Positions 1 to 11,393 of a stretch of 64,000 bases of DNA are shown here, piece by piece. Location of the stretch: the NCBI GenBank assembly GCA_051294375.1, contig CM119266.1, positions 17,726,087 to 17,790,086 of the forward strand, written 5' to 3'. The DNA comes from Paraspadella gotoi (Eukaryota; Chaetognatha). Made by a program: the position numbers and the translations under genes. Within the stretch, counting starts at the first letter, position 1. The number at the start of each line of letters is the position of its first letter. The notes under the pieces were generated by a model. The model saw nothing but the letters and a program-made list of their open reading frames with translations, had not been told where the DNA came from and made no database searches.

Positions 1-23
1 TTCCTCTCTTACTGGATCTTCAT

Positions 24-1080
24 GTGCTGGAGGTGCGCCGCCTACCTTGGTCTCGCCGATTGGTGGTCGACCTGGCCTTGGACGACATTCCGTCGCTCCT
101 AGATCGCTCAAGTTGGTCGTCTGGAGGATTATCGGCGGGCGCACGGACTCTCAGACGTCAGCAATTGACCTTCTCTCTCATTGTCAAGAGTTGGAGATTC
201 TCCGCTGGTTCCCGTTTCGAAAGGGCTTGGAAGTCCTTCGTCTCTTTCCTTCAAGGTCGGGACCTTCGAGGAGATCAAGCTTCTGTGAAGGGTGTGCTGG
301 ATTATCACGCCCATCTTAGTGACAACGGATTGTCCTATAGCACCATCTTTTTGCATAGATCGGCGATTTCTGCGACTTTGCCTTTGGTGGGGGGTGCTCC
401 TTTCGGTCAGCACCCATTGGTTTGCCGTCTACTCAAAGGAGTTTTTCAGCTACGGCCTCCTTCGCGCCGGATCACCCAGCTTGGAGTGTGGCTGCGGTTT
501 TGCGCGTTTTTGATGTGATGCCATTTCCGCTATCACCTATGACATTCTACGCAAGACTACGTTTCTTCTTGCTTTGGCTTCCGCCAGGCGACCTTCTGAA
601 TTGGTCTCCTTGCGATGTGGTCCAGACCACATGTTTTTGGTTGAGGATCACATTCGTTTCGTGCCCTCCAGGCTTTCCAAGACGGATCGGATTCGTCATC
701 TTGGCCCTGTTTTTCGTTTGATCGACTGACCGGTTCTGTTCGATGCCCGGTCCTGGCCTTGCATTCCTGGTTGTCCGTCAGACAAGTTCTACGGCCTCAG
801 CACGATTTTCTCTTCTCTTCCCCGCGCCGCCTCATGGACCTTTGTCTCTCCAGCGTTTTTCCGCTCTGATCAAGTCTATCTTTAGAGATGCGGACATTGA
901 CGCGCCTCCTGGATCAACTCGCGCTATGGCAGTTTCAGAGGCCTTCGCTAAAGGAGTGGACTTGGACGTCATTCTTCGTGCTGGAGATTGGTCGGGCGCT
1001 CAGACTTTCTTCCGCTTTTATTGTCGGGAGTCCGGCTTGGGTTTCTCTCAGCGGGGTCTTGTGGATGAGTGATTTCTCTT
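24..1080 (+). mobile_element. Broken tyrosine recombinase of a DIRS-like retrotransposon
   Basis: Three reading frames in turn carry pieces of a tyrosine recombinase of the kind coded by DIRS/Ngaro retroelements. Bases 24-470 give the N-terminal core-binding part (a W-K-x-F-V-x-F-L stretch, then VLDYHAHLSDNGLSY). About 540-727 gives the start of the catalytic domain in a second frame (LLALASARRPSEL, holding the first catalytic Arg). Bases 743-1072 give the end in a third frame (GVDLDVILRAGDWS then FFRFYCRE, with the catalytic Tyr near the end). Frame changes and an internal stop at about 725-727 make it inactive. No reverse transcriptase is visible, so the element is cut by the window edge or 5' truncated. 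It lies in the intron just before the oxidoreductase exon at 1296. The family call rests on motif memory. Confidence 0.75.
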
Positions 1081-1295
1081 TCCGATGCATCCTGGAAGAT
1101 GGAGCTGAGAGGAGGAAGAGGAGGAGAGGAGCAGGAGGAGGAGGAGTCTGCTCCTTCTGCTTTTCTCTTTTGTCTTTCTTGTGGACACACGACATCTGGA
1201 ACAAAAGAGCATTGGCGTGGTGGAGAGGAGCCATGAAGAATCCCGGTTCCACTTGGAACCATAAATTCTTTTGATTAGTGATTAATCCGTTACAG

Positions 1296-1449
1296 GGCGA
1301 TCATCGACAAGGAGTTTTGTTTGGACGACATCGAAGAAGCTCATAAATACATGGAATCAAACACGAACATCGGAAAAATCGTTTTGTACGTAAAAATTTA
1401 CAAAGTCGCTTTTTTATCGGAAAACGACGACGAAAAAGATGAACTTTAA
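1296..1449 (+). CDS. TP53I3: Last exon of a PIG3/TP53I3-like quinone oxidoreductase ending in KDEL
   Basis: A 3' splice site (ttacag, AG at 1294-1295) is followed by an open frame of 51 codons ending at TAA 1447-1449. The exon starts with one base that completes a phase-2 codon. Residues include EAHKYMESNTNIGKIVL, which matches the C-terminal signature of the medium-chain NADPH:quinone oxidoreductases of the PIG3 group, where it closes the catalytic domain. The earlier exons lie outside the window. After the usual end the protein runs on for about 18 residues and finishes DDEKDEL, a textbook ER-retrieval signal; known PIG3 proteins are cytosolic, so the tail is odd. An AATAAA lies at 1539-1544, 90 bases after the stop. 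The exon is too short to stand out in a plain ORF scan. Identity is good to family level, less sure as the true TP53I3 orthologue. Confidence 0.65.
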
Positions 1450-1538
1450 AAAAGAAAGTAAAAAAAGAATCGAGTGTAAAGAAATCCATGCAGGTTATGG
1501 GTTTTTCAACAAAAAAAATTAAACTTGCTTTGTTTTAA

Positions 1539-1544
1539 AATAAA
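1539..1544 (+). terminator. Poly(A) signal of the quinone oxidoreductase
   Basis: AATAAA in an AT-rich stretch 90 bases after the TAA of the oxidoreductase exon; the position suits a cleavage signal. Confidence 0.5.
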
Positions 1545-3952
<2,408 letters not shown>

Positions 3953-6900
3953 ATGACGCCTTTGGTCAACCGAATCGCGACGATTTCGTCAGGACTAATT
4001 CGATTCTGCTCCGCCGGCGCCAGACCCAAACTCGACCCCGAATCCACAAAAACTCGACAGCAACACGATTCAGAATCCAGTCCAACTCGACTGCAAGTCG
4101 ATTCCAAACATTCCCCAACTATATTATCTCCCGAGTCGACCGTTCCCGATCTGGATTGGGCCTACCTCCTCGACGCCCGCAACACGGACGCCATCGAAGC
4201 CAATGTTCGGCGCCGCAAAGGAATCGGCGACGTTTGGAAACTCTTGCGTCTCGCGGCGTCGAGAGGCGTCGGCGGCGCCGTCCCCGGCGCCCTAGACGAC
4301 GAGCTTATTCGCGAGGCGCTCCGCATCCCCAATGCGACACACCCCGACGTTCCCGTGGGCGACGAATCCAACGCCCGCGTCGTCAGTCTCCACAATTCTC
4401 CGCCAAATTTCAAGTTCGAAGCTAAAAATCACGTTGAGATCGGGGAGAGGTTGAAGGTGATTAAGGGATGAAGCTGACGTGCCGCGACTGGATTGGATTA
4501 ATTTTGAATCTATTGTTTTTCAATAATTTTAAAAAAGTGAGAACATAGTATTAAAAATCTTAAGCTACTTAAGAATATAAGAGCAAAGAGCAAAGGCGTT
4601 TGTTGTACCATACTCTGAGAAGGTTTTGTATTCGATAAGAAGGCTCACCACTTATAGCAACAGCCGGGTTACCGGTGATGCCCATTGAGATGGGGCATCT
4701 CACTCTTCGCTTTAGGAGCTTACGACCCTCATTGGTGCCGCCTGCCACTGCCACTGTGTTGGCAAAGTGAGACCGTCAGTGGCCAGAGGGAAGTTGTCAG
4801 GACTCTGGTTAGAACGCACGGTTGGAATTTTGCGTTCCCCCTCTGAACCATTGGGATTGGCCGAATGAAGTCAGAGGAGTTGCAGTTTGAATATACCGCC
4901 ACAAAATATTTAAAGATTTTTTTTATCTCAAACTTAAAACAAATTTTATTAAACCAAAAAAAACAATACAGGGGTAGGACCCTATATCGAGACAAAATGT
5001 AACGTCCTGCCCTGAAAGAACGATTTGAGATACAAGAATAAAATGAGTGAAAAAAGTTTTTTCTGCCTTTTTACTTTTATATGAAGAGAAAAGAAGAGAG
5101 AGAGAGAACAAAAGACTCGCTGCAACAAAATAAATTTTTAAACAACTACAAGGCGTTATGGATGTTTTCAAAACAGTCGTTTTTACGCGCGCGCATTGTA
5201 TTGCATACGTTTTTACCCTTTTATTATGCATTCAAAAATCTTACATGCTTAACAGTTAAAATAATGATATTGACGGAATTAAGTTGTCTTAGAATGAGAT
5301 TAAACAAGTTTTCAAATATTTTTTTTCCAAACCGCACGGAGAAAACCGAGCAGTTGTCTTTGCTGCATCAAAAAAAGCATTATATTAAAGAATTTCCTAA
5401 AGATTAATTTATGTCTAAAAGGTAAGAGAGAGTATTATTCAAATATTTATTAAGATTTGAAAAATCATTATGAGTTCTAGAGCAATGATTTTTTAAAATT
5501 TAAAATTTAATCTGGATGTATGGTCCCACCCCTGTATTTAAAAAAAATTTAAAGAAATAATTTGTTTATAAATAAAATATTTGATAATTTACTTCTGTTA
5601 CTACTGTTCCTCTCCTATCTCCTCAAGGGCCTCCGCACGGCACATGTGGGCCGCGCAGCGTCAAAAAAGGGCTACTACCTCATGAATGACTTTGCCCTCC
5701 TCCACCGAGCGCTCGTCAAGCACTCTGTGGATCTCCTTCGCCTCGAAGGCTTCGGTCTCGTCTCGGTCCCTGACGTCATCGACAGCGACGTTGTCCGCGC
5801 CTGCGGATTCGAGACGCACGGCGCAAACCACGCCGTCTTCAAAGTCGACGTCGATGGTGCTGAGCGCTGTCTCAGTGGCACCGCAGAAATGGGTGTGGCC
5901 GCATTGCTGCGGGGCCGAGTCTTTGAAGACGCGGAGCTCCCATTGAAGATCGCCGCCGTCTCTCGCTGCTTCAGGGCGGAGTTGGGCTTTCGCGCCATTG
6001 ATAGAGGCCTCTACCGGGTTCCTTTTTTCGACAAGGTGGGGGAGAGGGGAAGTTCACAATTCTAGTTTATTAACCCTTATTTGATTTTTTTTTGAAAATG
6101 AAGGCAGGGATCAACTGTGATGTCCGGGGCGCGGTAGATTCTCAACGATTATGGCAATCGCCGGGTTGCCTGTGATGCCCATTGGGATGGGGCCTCTCAC
6201 TGTGGGCTTTGGGGGCCTCCGACCCTCAGTGATGCCTCCTGTCACAGGCGCTGTTACCCTAGGATGGTCTCGCTTTATCAACGAAGAGGGAAGTCGTTAG
6301 GGCTGTGAATGGAACGCAACGCCTGAAATTGTGCATCCCCCCCTAGCCAATGGGATTAGCTGAATATACCGCCACCTGATTATCGTTGTGCTCTTCGTAC
6401 TATTAGTGGTCGCTAATACTGGTATGCCGACTGAGCGGAGGCCGTCAGCATTGAATCCGGAGGGTCCGGGGGTTAGCTGAGCGCCGGTTCTCGGGAGATA
6501 CCTCTAATCCCGGACATCACATACGTCCCCCCGTTGCCCCACCACCATAGTATCTGTTATTTATAAGTTCCCCTTTCCCCCCTTCTCAGGTGGAGATGTT
6601 CGTGGTAACACGCGATTCTACCTCCGAAAGCGATGCCGCCCTGGACGATCTCCTTCGCGTACAGACTCGACTCCTCCTCCCCTTCGGCTTCCACTTCCGC
6701 TTTGTCGAGATGCCGACGGAAGAGTTGGGAGCTTCGGCATTTCGCAAGTTCGACACTGAGGCTTGGATCCAGTCGAGGAGCCGCTTCAGCGAGATTGCCT
6801 CCGCCTCCAACTGCACAGATTATCAGGCGCGTCGGTTGGGCCTTCGGCGGAGACTAGCGGACGGCAGCCAGAGAGGCTGTCACACCCTCAACGGCACGGC

Positions 6901-7078
6901 TTGCGCCCTTCCGCGGGTCATGCAAGCGATCATCGAGCACCATCAGACGGAGGAGGGCGACGTGGAGGTGCCTTCCGCGCTGGTTCCGCTTTGTCGAGGG
7001 ATTAGGAAGATGGGGCCTAAGCCTGATTGGCCCGTTTATTATTACTCTGGACATAGAAACGAAGATGGAGAAGAATGA
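3953..7078 (+). CDS. SARS2: Mitochondrial seryl-tRNA synthetase
   Basis: Charges mitochondrial tRNA-Ser with serine in the matrix. Three exons join in phase 0: 3953-4456, 5628-6035, 6590-7078, giving 466 residues against about 518 in human SARS2. The ATG at 3953 opens a basic, Ser-rich presequence typical of mitochondrial import (residues 1-30). Exon 1 ends in the class II entry region (NSPPNFKFEAKNHVEIGERL). Exon 2 holds motif 2 (FRAELG, then GLYRVPFFDK). Exon 3 holds CSNCTDYQARRL-like sequence (SNCTDYQARRL) and motif 3 (HTLNGTACALPR), whose TACA-PR form is typical of the mitochondrial enzyme rather than the cytosolic one. The motif arginines are present, so this should be an active enzyme, not the insect SLIMP paralogue. 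The N-terminal tRNA-binding coiled coil looks short. Both introns carry copies of the dispersed repeat family A. Confidence 0.92.
4654..4903 (+). repeat. Dispersed repeat family A, copy 1 (SARS2 intron 1)
   Basis: About 250 bases, starting near ATAGCAACAGCC and ending TGAATATACCGCCACAA. Internal blocks GATGCCCATTG, GGGCATCTCAC and GAGGGAAGT recur in the copies at 6150, 8411 (reverse) and 35665. There is no open frame and no clear tRNA promoter, so it is either a SINE of other origin or a MITE core. Confidence 0.85.
6117..6520. mobile_element. MITE-like element with 12-bp inverted ends, containing repeat A copy 2
   Basis: Starts GTGATGTCCGGG (6117-6128) and ends CCCGGACATCAC (6509-6520), a perfect 12-bp terminal inverted repeat. 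Family A copy 2 fills 6150-6375; the remainder (6376-6508) is unrelated GC-rich sequence. I see no clear target-site duplication. It lies in SARS2 intron 2 and makes up most of it. Confidence 0.65.
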
Positions 7079-7343
7079 CACTCGTTTGTTTTTATGGTTT
7101 TTTGTGGGTTTTTTTTTGGTTTTTTTTAAAGATTCTAGGATCAGAATCATGGGAAAATTCTTCGACCTTTGACGCTAATTTGTTAGTGCGTTCGTTCTCC
7201 TCTTAGTCATTGTCGGTCGTTAAACTTCGAATTTTTCTGACCCCCGCCCAACCCGCCAAGCTAAGGTGTAGAGATATTGTCGTTGCTCATAAGGCTCTTT
7301 TGCTTCCTCTCATCTCAATAACTTTAAATAAAAACTTTAAAAA

Positions 7344-10300
7344 ATGAACGCAATAAAATCTTTGACTGGAAGTACGATTGTCGCTTCGCCGATGACGCCA
7401 TTTTTGACGCGCTCCCTTCGATCCTTTTTCCGACGCCGGGACGTCGCCAAATTCTCTACGGCGCCGCGTCTTTTCGATCGGAGGTACACGAAGACGCACG
7501 AGTGGATTTCTCAAACGGGAGGAGAGGAGGAGAAGGTGGCGATGCCGAGTGCTTTGAGATTTTGTTAACGTCTTCATCCTTATATTTTTAATGTGACTTA
7601 AAGGTTGGCATCACGACTTACGCCGGGGACGCGTTGGGGGAGATCGTCTACGTGCAGCTGCCGGATATCGGGACAGAGTTGACTCCTGGCTCCGAATGCG
7701 GAGCGGTTGAGAGCGTCAAAGCCGCGACTGACCTCTACTCGCCGGCATCGGGTTAGATCAATGAGTTGAATTCCATATAAGTACATATGACAACATATAA
7801 AATTATTTATTCGGTTAATTAATAAGCTATCTTGTCTCCTGACTTTGTACGGGCTAAGTTAGGTTAAGTTATTGGAGGGAAAATATGACTGACCGCAACT
7901 GGATGGTGGTGGTTGGCGCTTGCCCCAGGGTCGGCGCGACGAAGCCCTCTGTATAATCTGCCACAAAGGCCTCCATTCCACTCAATCAAGACTCACACAC
8001 AGTTTATATTTCAACTCCCAGTTTACTGTCAATGAAATTGTACATATAATTTTTCTAAAAACTGTTTCAATTGCATAAAAAATTGTAGTACTAACTTTCA
8101 TTTAACTTTTCAAGCTCTATAGGAATCCGTTCTTAAAAAATAATTATTTTTTTAAAATTTTGTCATTTGTTATATATTAATAAATATTTAAAAGCTTCAG
8201 TGCAACAACCCAATGTACTAATTCAGAAAGTTACATTGAAAATCGATTTAGTAATAGAAGGGAACAAAAAATGTGTTGAGAGAATTAGAAGTTATAAAAG
8301 TGTTCAATTTTGACCCGCCTTAATGTATTTACGATTTTTATAATGTTCAGGAGTACAAAGTCATAATAATATAAAGTCAGAGATTGTCGATTCAATAATT
8401 AAATAGGCTATTGTGGTGGCTGCCTCACATTCACCATCGTTCAGCCAATCCCATTGGCTCAGAGGGGGAACGCACCATCCAAACCGTTACGTTCCATCCA
8501 CAGTCCTAACGACTTCCCTCTGCGTTGGCAAAGCGAGACCGTCCTAGGGTAACCGCGCCAGTGGCAGGCGGCGCTACTGAAGGTCGGAAGCCCCCATAGC
8601 CAACAGTGAGATGCCCATTGGGCATTGCCCAATGCCCAATCCCAATTAGCATTACAGGCAACCCAGTTGTTGCAAATACTATAGGAGTGGGACTCAGGTT
8701 ATGAATTATATATTAATGGTTACTTCTTTATATTGTTGCATCTTCAGTGATAGTGCTCGCGCTGCCTTTCTAGTTTACCTGAGATTTATTACAATAGCTA
8801 AATAACTAAATACAAATAGAAATATAATTTATCTTTATTGATATAATTATTGTTATTTAATACAAATATTGAACACTTAATACATTGAGCAAGGACTTCA
8901 GAGATATGGGACTCTAACATGAAAGTATTATCTAATTTATCTTGCCCCTGACTTTGCACAGTAAGGCGCAGTGAAAGTTGCAGATCAAAATTTGAATCGT
9001 TAATCATGAACAGTCTTGGATTAAAAAACATTGACATCTGAAAAAAATTTTTTAAAAATTTCTCAATTTTTGCATACGCACTTATTTATATATTAAAGCG
9101 TAGTAAAAATTCTAAATTTAACTTTAATTATAATTCTAAAAGTGAGAAATGAACAACATTATATTAATGAACAATTATGTATAAAAAAATTTTCTAATAA
9201 ATTTTACGTAGTAGGCCATATTTATACTAGTACTAATTCAATAAATGTTAAAATTTCAAAATAGATTTTTGTAAGTTTTTTTGCAAAGTTGGATTCGTCA
9301 TGAAAAGTTGATATAAAAAAATATAACTCTTTTTTATATTGTGATTAAACTTTCCTTCGTTGTGTTTTAGATATTTGAAATTAAAGACAAAGTCTTGATA
9401 CAGCAACGATTTTATTTTTATTGTACAGACAAGTTTCGGCTTTCATTCAAGCCTTCATCAGTGCTTCTGGTGAAGGCTTGAATGAAAGCCAAAACTTGTC
9501 TGTACAATAAAAATAAAATCGTTGCTGTATCAAGACTTTCTTTAATTTCAAATAACTCTTTTTTAAAAATTTTTTCATTAAGTTGATCAAATATAAAAAA
9601 CCTATATTTTAAACTGAAAATAAAAATTTTATATATTAAATATAGTTTTTGTAATTTTTAACCCACGTCATGAAAGAATTTTTAAAAATGATTTATATTT
9701 TCTTTTATCAACTTTTGACGAGGAATTCAAATCTGCAATCAAAATTAAGAAAAGTCTATTTTAAAATTTTTCGATTTTATAAGGATAGTACTATATATAA
9801 AATAGCCTACTGCGAAAATTAAAAAACATAAAATAAATTTTTTTTACAAATTAATGTTCACTGATGGTATGTTGTTCATAATTGACATTTAAAATTTTCG
9901 TATGTAACTTTCACTACGATAGTACTTACCATAGAAAATATTAAAATTTTAAAATAATATTTTCTTAGTTTTGAAAGCAGATTGGAATTCCTCATAAAAA
10001 GTTGATAAAATAAAATATAAGTCTTAATCATAGTAAAACACAGCAAAACAGAAAGGATTTACACATAAAGTCTTAATCAAAAATTCTTTCATTAAGTTAG
10101 CCAAAAATTTAAAAAAATATATTTTTATACTACAATTTAATTATAGGTTAATAATAATAGTTTTTTAGGATTTTGATCCACTTAATTCAATATTTTTTTA
10201 AAAAGTTATATTTCCTTTGATCAACTTTTCGTGACGAATTCGAATCTGCTTTAAAAAAAAAAAAAATTTTCAAATTTTAACATTTTCTATGGTGAGTACT

Positions 10301-10691
10301 ATGTATAAATATGGGCGTATGCGAAAATTTAAAAGAAAAATTTTTTTAAAAAATTTTTTTTATTTAATAATGTTCACAGGTACAGGTTCGTGATCGATTC
10401 GAATTTTGATTCTACTTGATTTTAATATTTTTGCTACGCTTTATTGCACAGGCTATGGTGGGTTTTATCATAGTACATGGTACTGTATCATAGTTTCATA
10501 GTATTAAATGTTTTCTAGGCATAGTGACTGTGATCAACGACGAACTGGGGAAAACTCCTTCTCACATCAACTCATCTCCTTACGAAAAGGGATGGATCTT
10601 TAAGCTGAAGCTTTCAAAGTCGAAAGAGTTGGACCAGTTGATGACCGAAGATGAATACAAAAAATTCTTGGAAATAGAACATCCGCTTTGA
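7344..10691 (+). CDS. GCSH: Glycine cleavage system H protein, mitochondrial
   Basis: Lipoyl carrier that shuttles the aminomethyl group between P, T and L proteins of the mitochondrial glycine cleavage complex. Exons 7344-7535, 7604-7751 and 10519-10691 join in phases 0 and 1 to give 170 residues (human 173). The ATG at 7344 opens a basic, Ser/Thr/Arg-rich import presequence of about 45 residues. The mature part starts [11 protein letters not shown]. Exon 2 holds the lipoylation site [15 protein letters not shown] with its lysine intact. Exon 3 codes the C-terminal half ([12 protein letters not shown]) and ends in TGA 10689-10691. Codons at the first junction (EEK-VGIT) drop two residues common in the family. 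Intron 2 is 2.8 kb and crowded with repeats. Exon 3 has no long ORF of its own and was found by phase and homology. Confidence 0.95.
8411..8685 (-). repeat. Dispersed repeat family A, copy 3 (GCSH intron 2)
   Basis: Reverse-orientation copy: starts near TTGTGGTGGC with the TTCAGCCAATCCCATTGGCT block and ends GTTGTTGCAAATACTATAG. It has a small local duplication of the CCCATTGGGCATT block at about 8611-8640. Confidence 0.85.
9200..10345. repeat. Four related repeats in alternating orientation (GCSH intron 2)
   Basis: Units at about 9203-9340, 9690-9830, 9895-10020 and 10203-10330 share blocks for AAAGTTGATA-like and TATTAAAATTT-like sequence plus a block like ATAGTACT. Units 1 and 3 read in one direction, units 2 and 4 in the other, so they form two fold-back pairs (about 9203-9830 and 9895-10330). 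A related pair seems present at about 29240-29540. No coding capacity; these look like non-autonomous fold-back elements. Confidence 0.65.
9373..9553. repeat. Near-perfect 181-bp palindrome (hairpin)
   Basis: Two arms of about 86 bases are reverse complements with only about three differences (a 2-base gap near 9386, one C/T near 9444 and one near the loop). The loop is only about 6 bases near 9463. The arms read from ATTTGAAATTAAAG and include CTTTCATTCAAGCCTTCATC. It sits between two inverted arms of the fold-back pair at 9203-9830. Confidence 0.92.
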
Positions 10692-11393
10692 GTCTCTCTT
10701 TCTCTCCTTCTCCTGTGCCAAATAACTTGAGCATTGTGATATTTTTTTTAATCGATTTTTCGAAAGTAGAGCGAAGTCTTATTCTTATTATGGCTCACAT
10801 TTCTTTTTCTTGTTCGCCATTTTATTCTCGTTTTAAAAAGCTTCATCGAAATTCCTATGATATACGATTCACTCATCGCTTTACCATTTTATTTTACAAG
10901 GTTTAGCAGCTGGCCTGCCGTCACAGCGGCCCATGAAGCCCGTGATTGGGCGACTTATGCGTGACAACAAAAAACCGGAATGCTGAAATTTTAAAAAAAT
11001 CTAGACTTTTAAATGAAAAAGAATTTTAGCGACGCAGCTGGCCTGCTTGCTTCACCATAGAAGTAAAAGAAGCATATCACTTCGATGCATTCAGTTTGTA
11101 GTGTAATTTAAAGTCACGGTTAATTAAAAATTATTAAGAAAAATTGTTGAATAAGGAACTCTGCTTCAAATCATTTTCTCCTTGCCACTCAAATTTCCAT
11201 CCGGAGACACCTCTCGTCATCCCACGCCTTCTTCTCGCCATTCTACGCCGTCTTCTTGCCCGATGCCCTAATTGCAAAAGATGAGACATTATTCTCATCT
11301 CAACCGCGGGTGATCTCGTTCGGGAGGGAATTTGCCAACGATAAATTGCCGATAGATAATCGGGCTTGCAACGACATTGACTACGTGGACGCA
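10692..11393. other. Intergenic and 5' region of SCHIP1
   Basis: Between the GCSH stop and the first ATG I trust in SCHIP1. The SCHIP1 frame is open back to 11151 without an ATG, so 11151-11393 may be coding in an isoform that begins upstream. A GCAGCTGGCCTGC block occurs twice (near 10908 and 11036). Confidence 0.45.

Noticed and set aside
3953-7078. SLIMP-type inactive SerRS paralogue
   Set aside because: Motif 2 FRAE and motif 3 TACALPR with their Arg residues are kept, as expected of the active mitochondrial enzyme.
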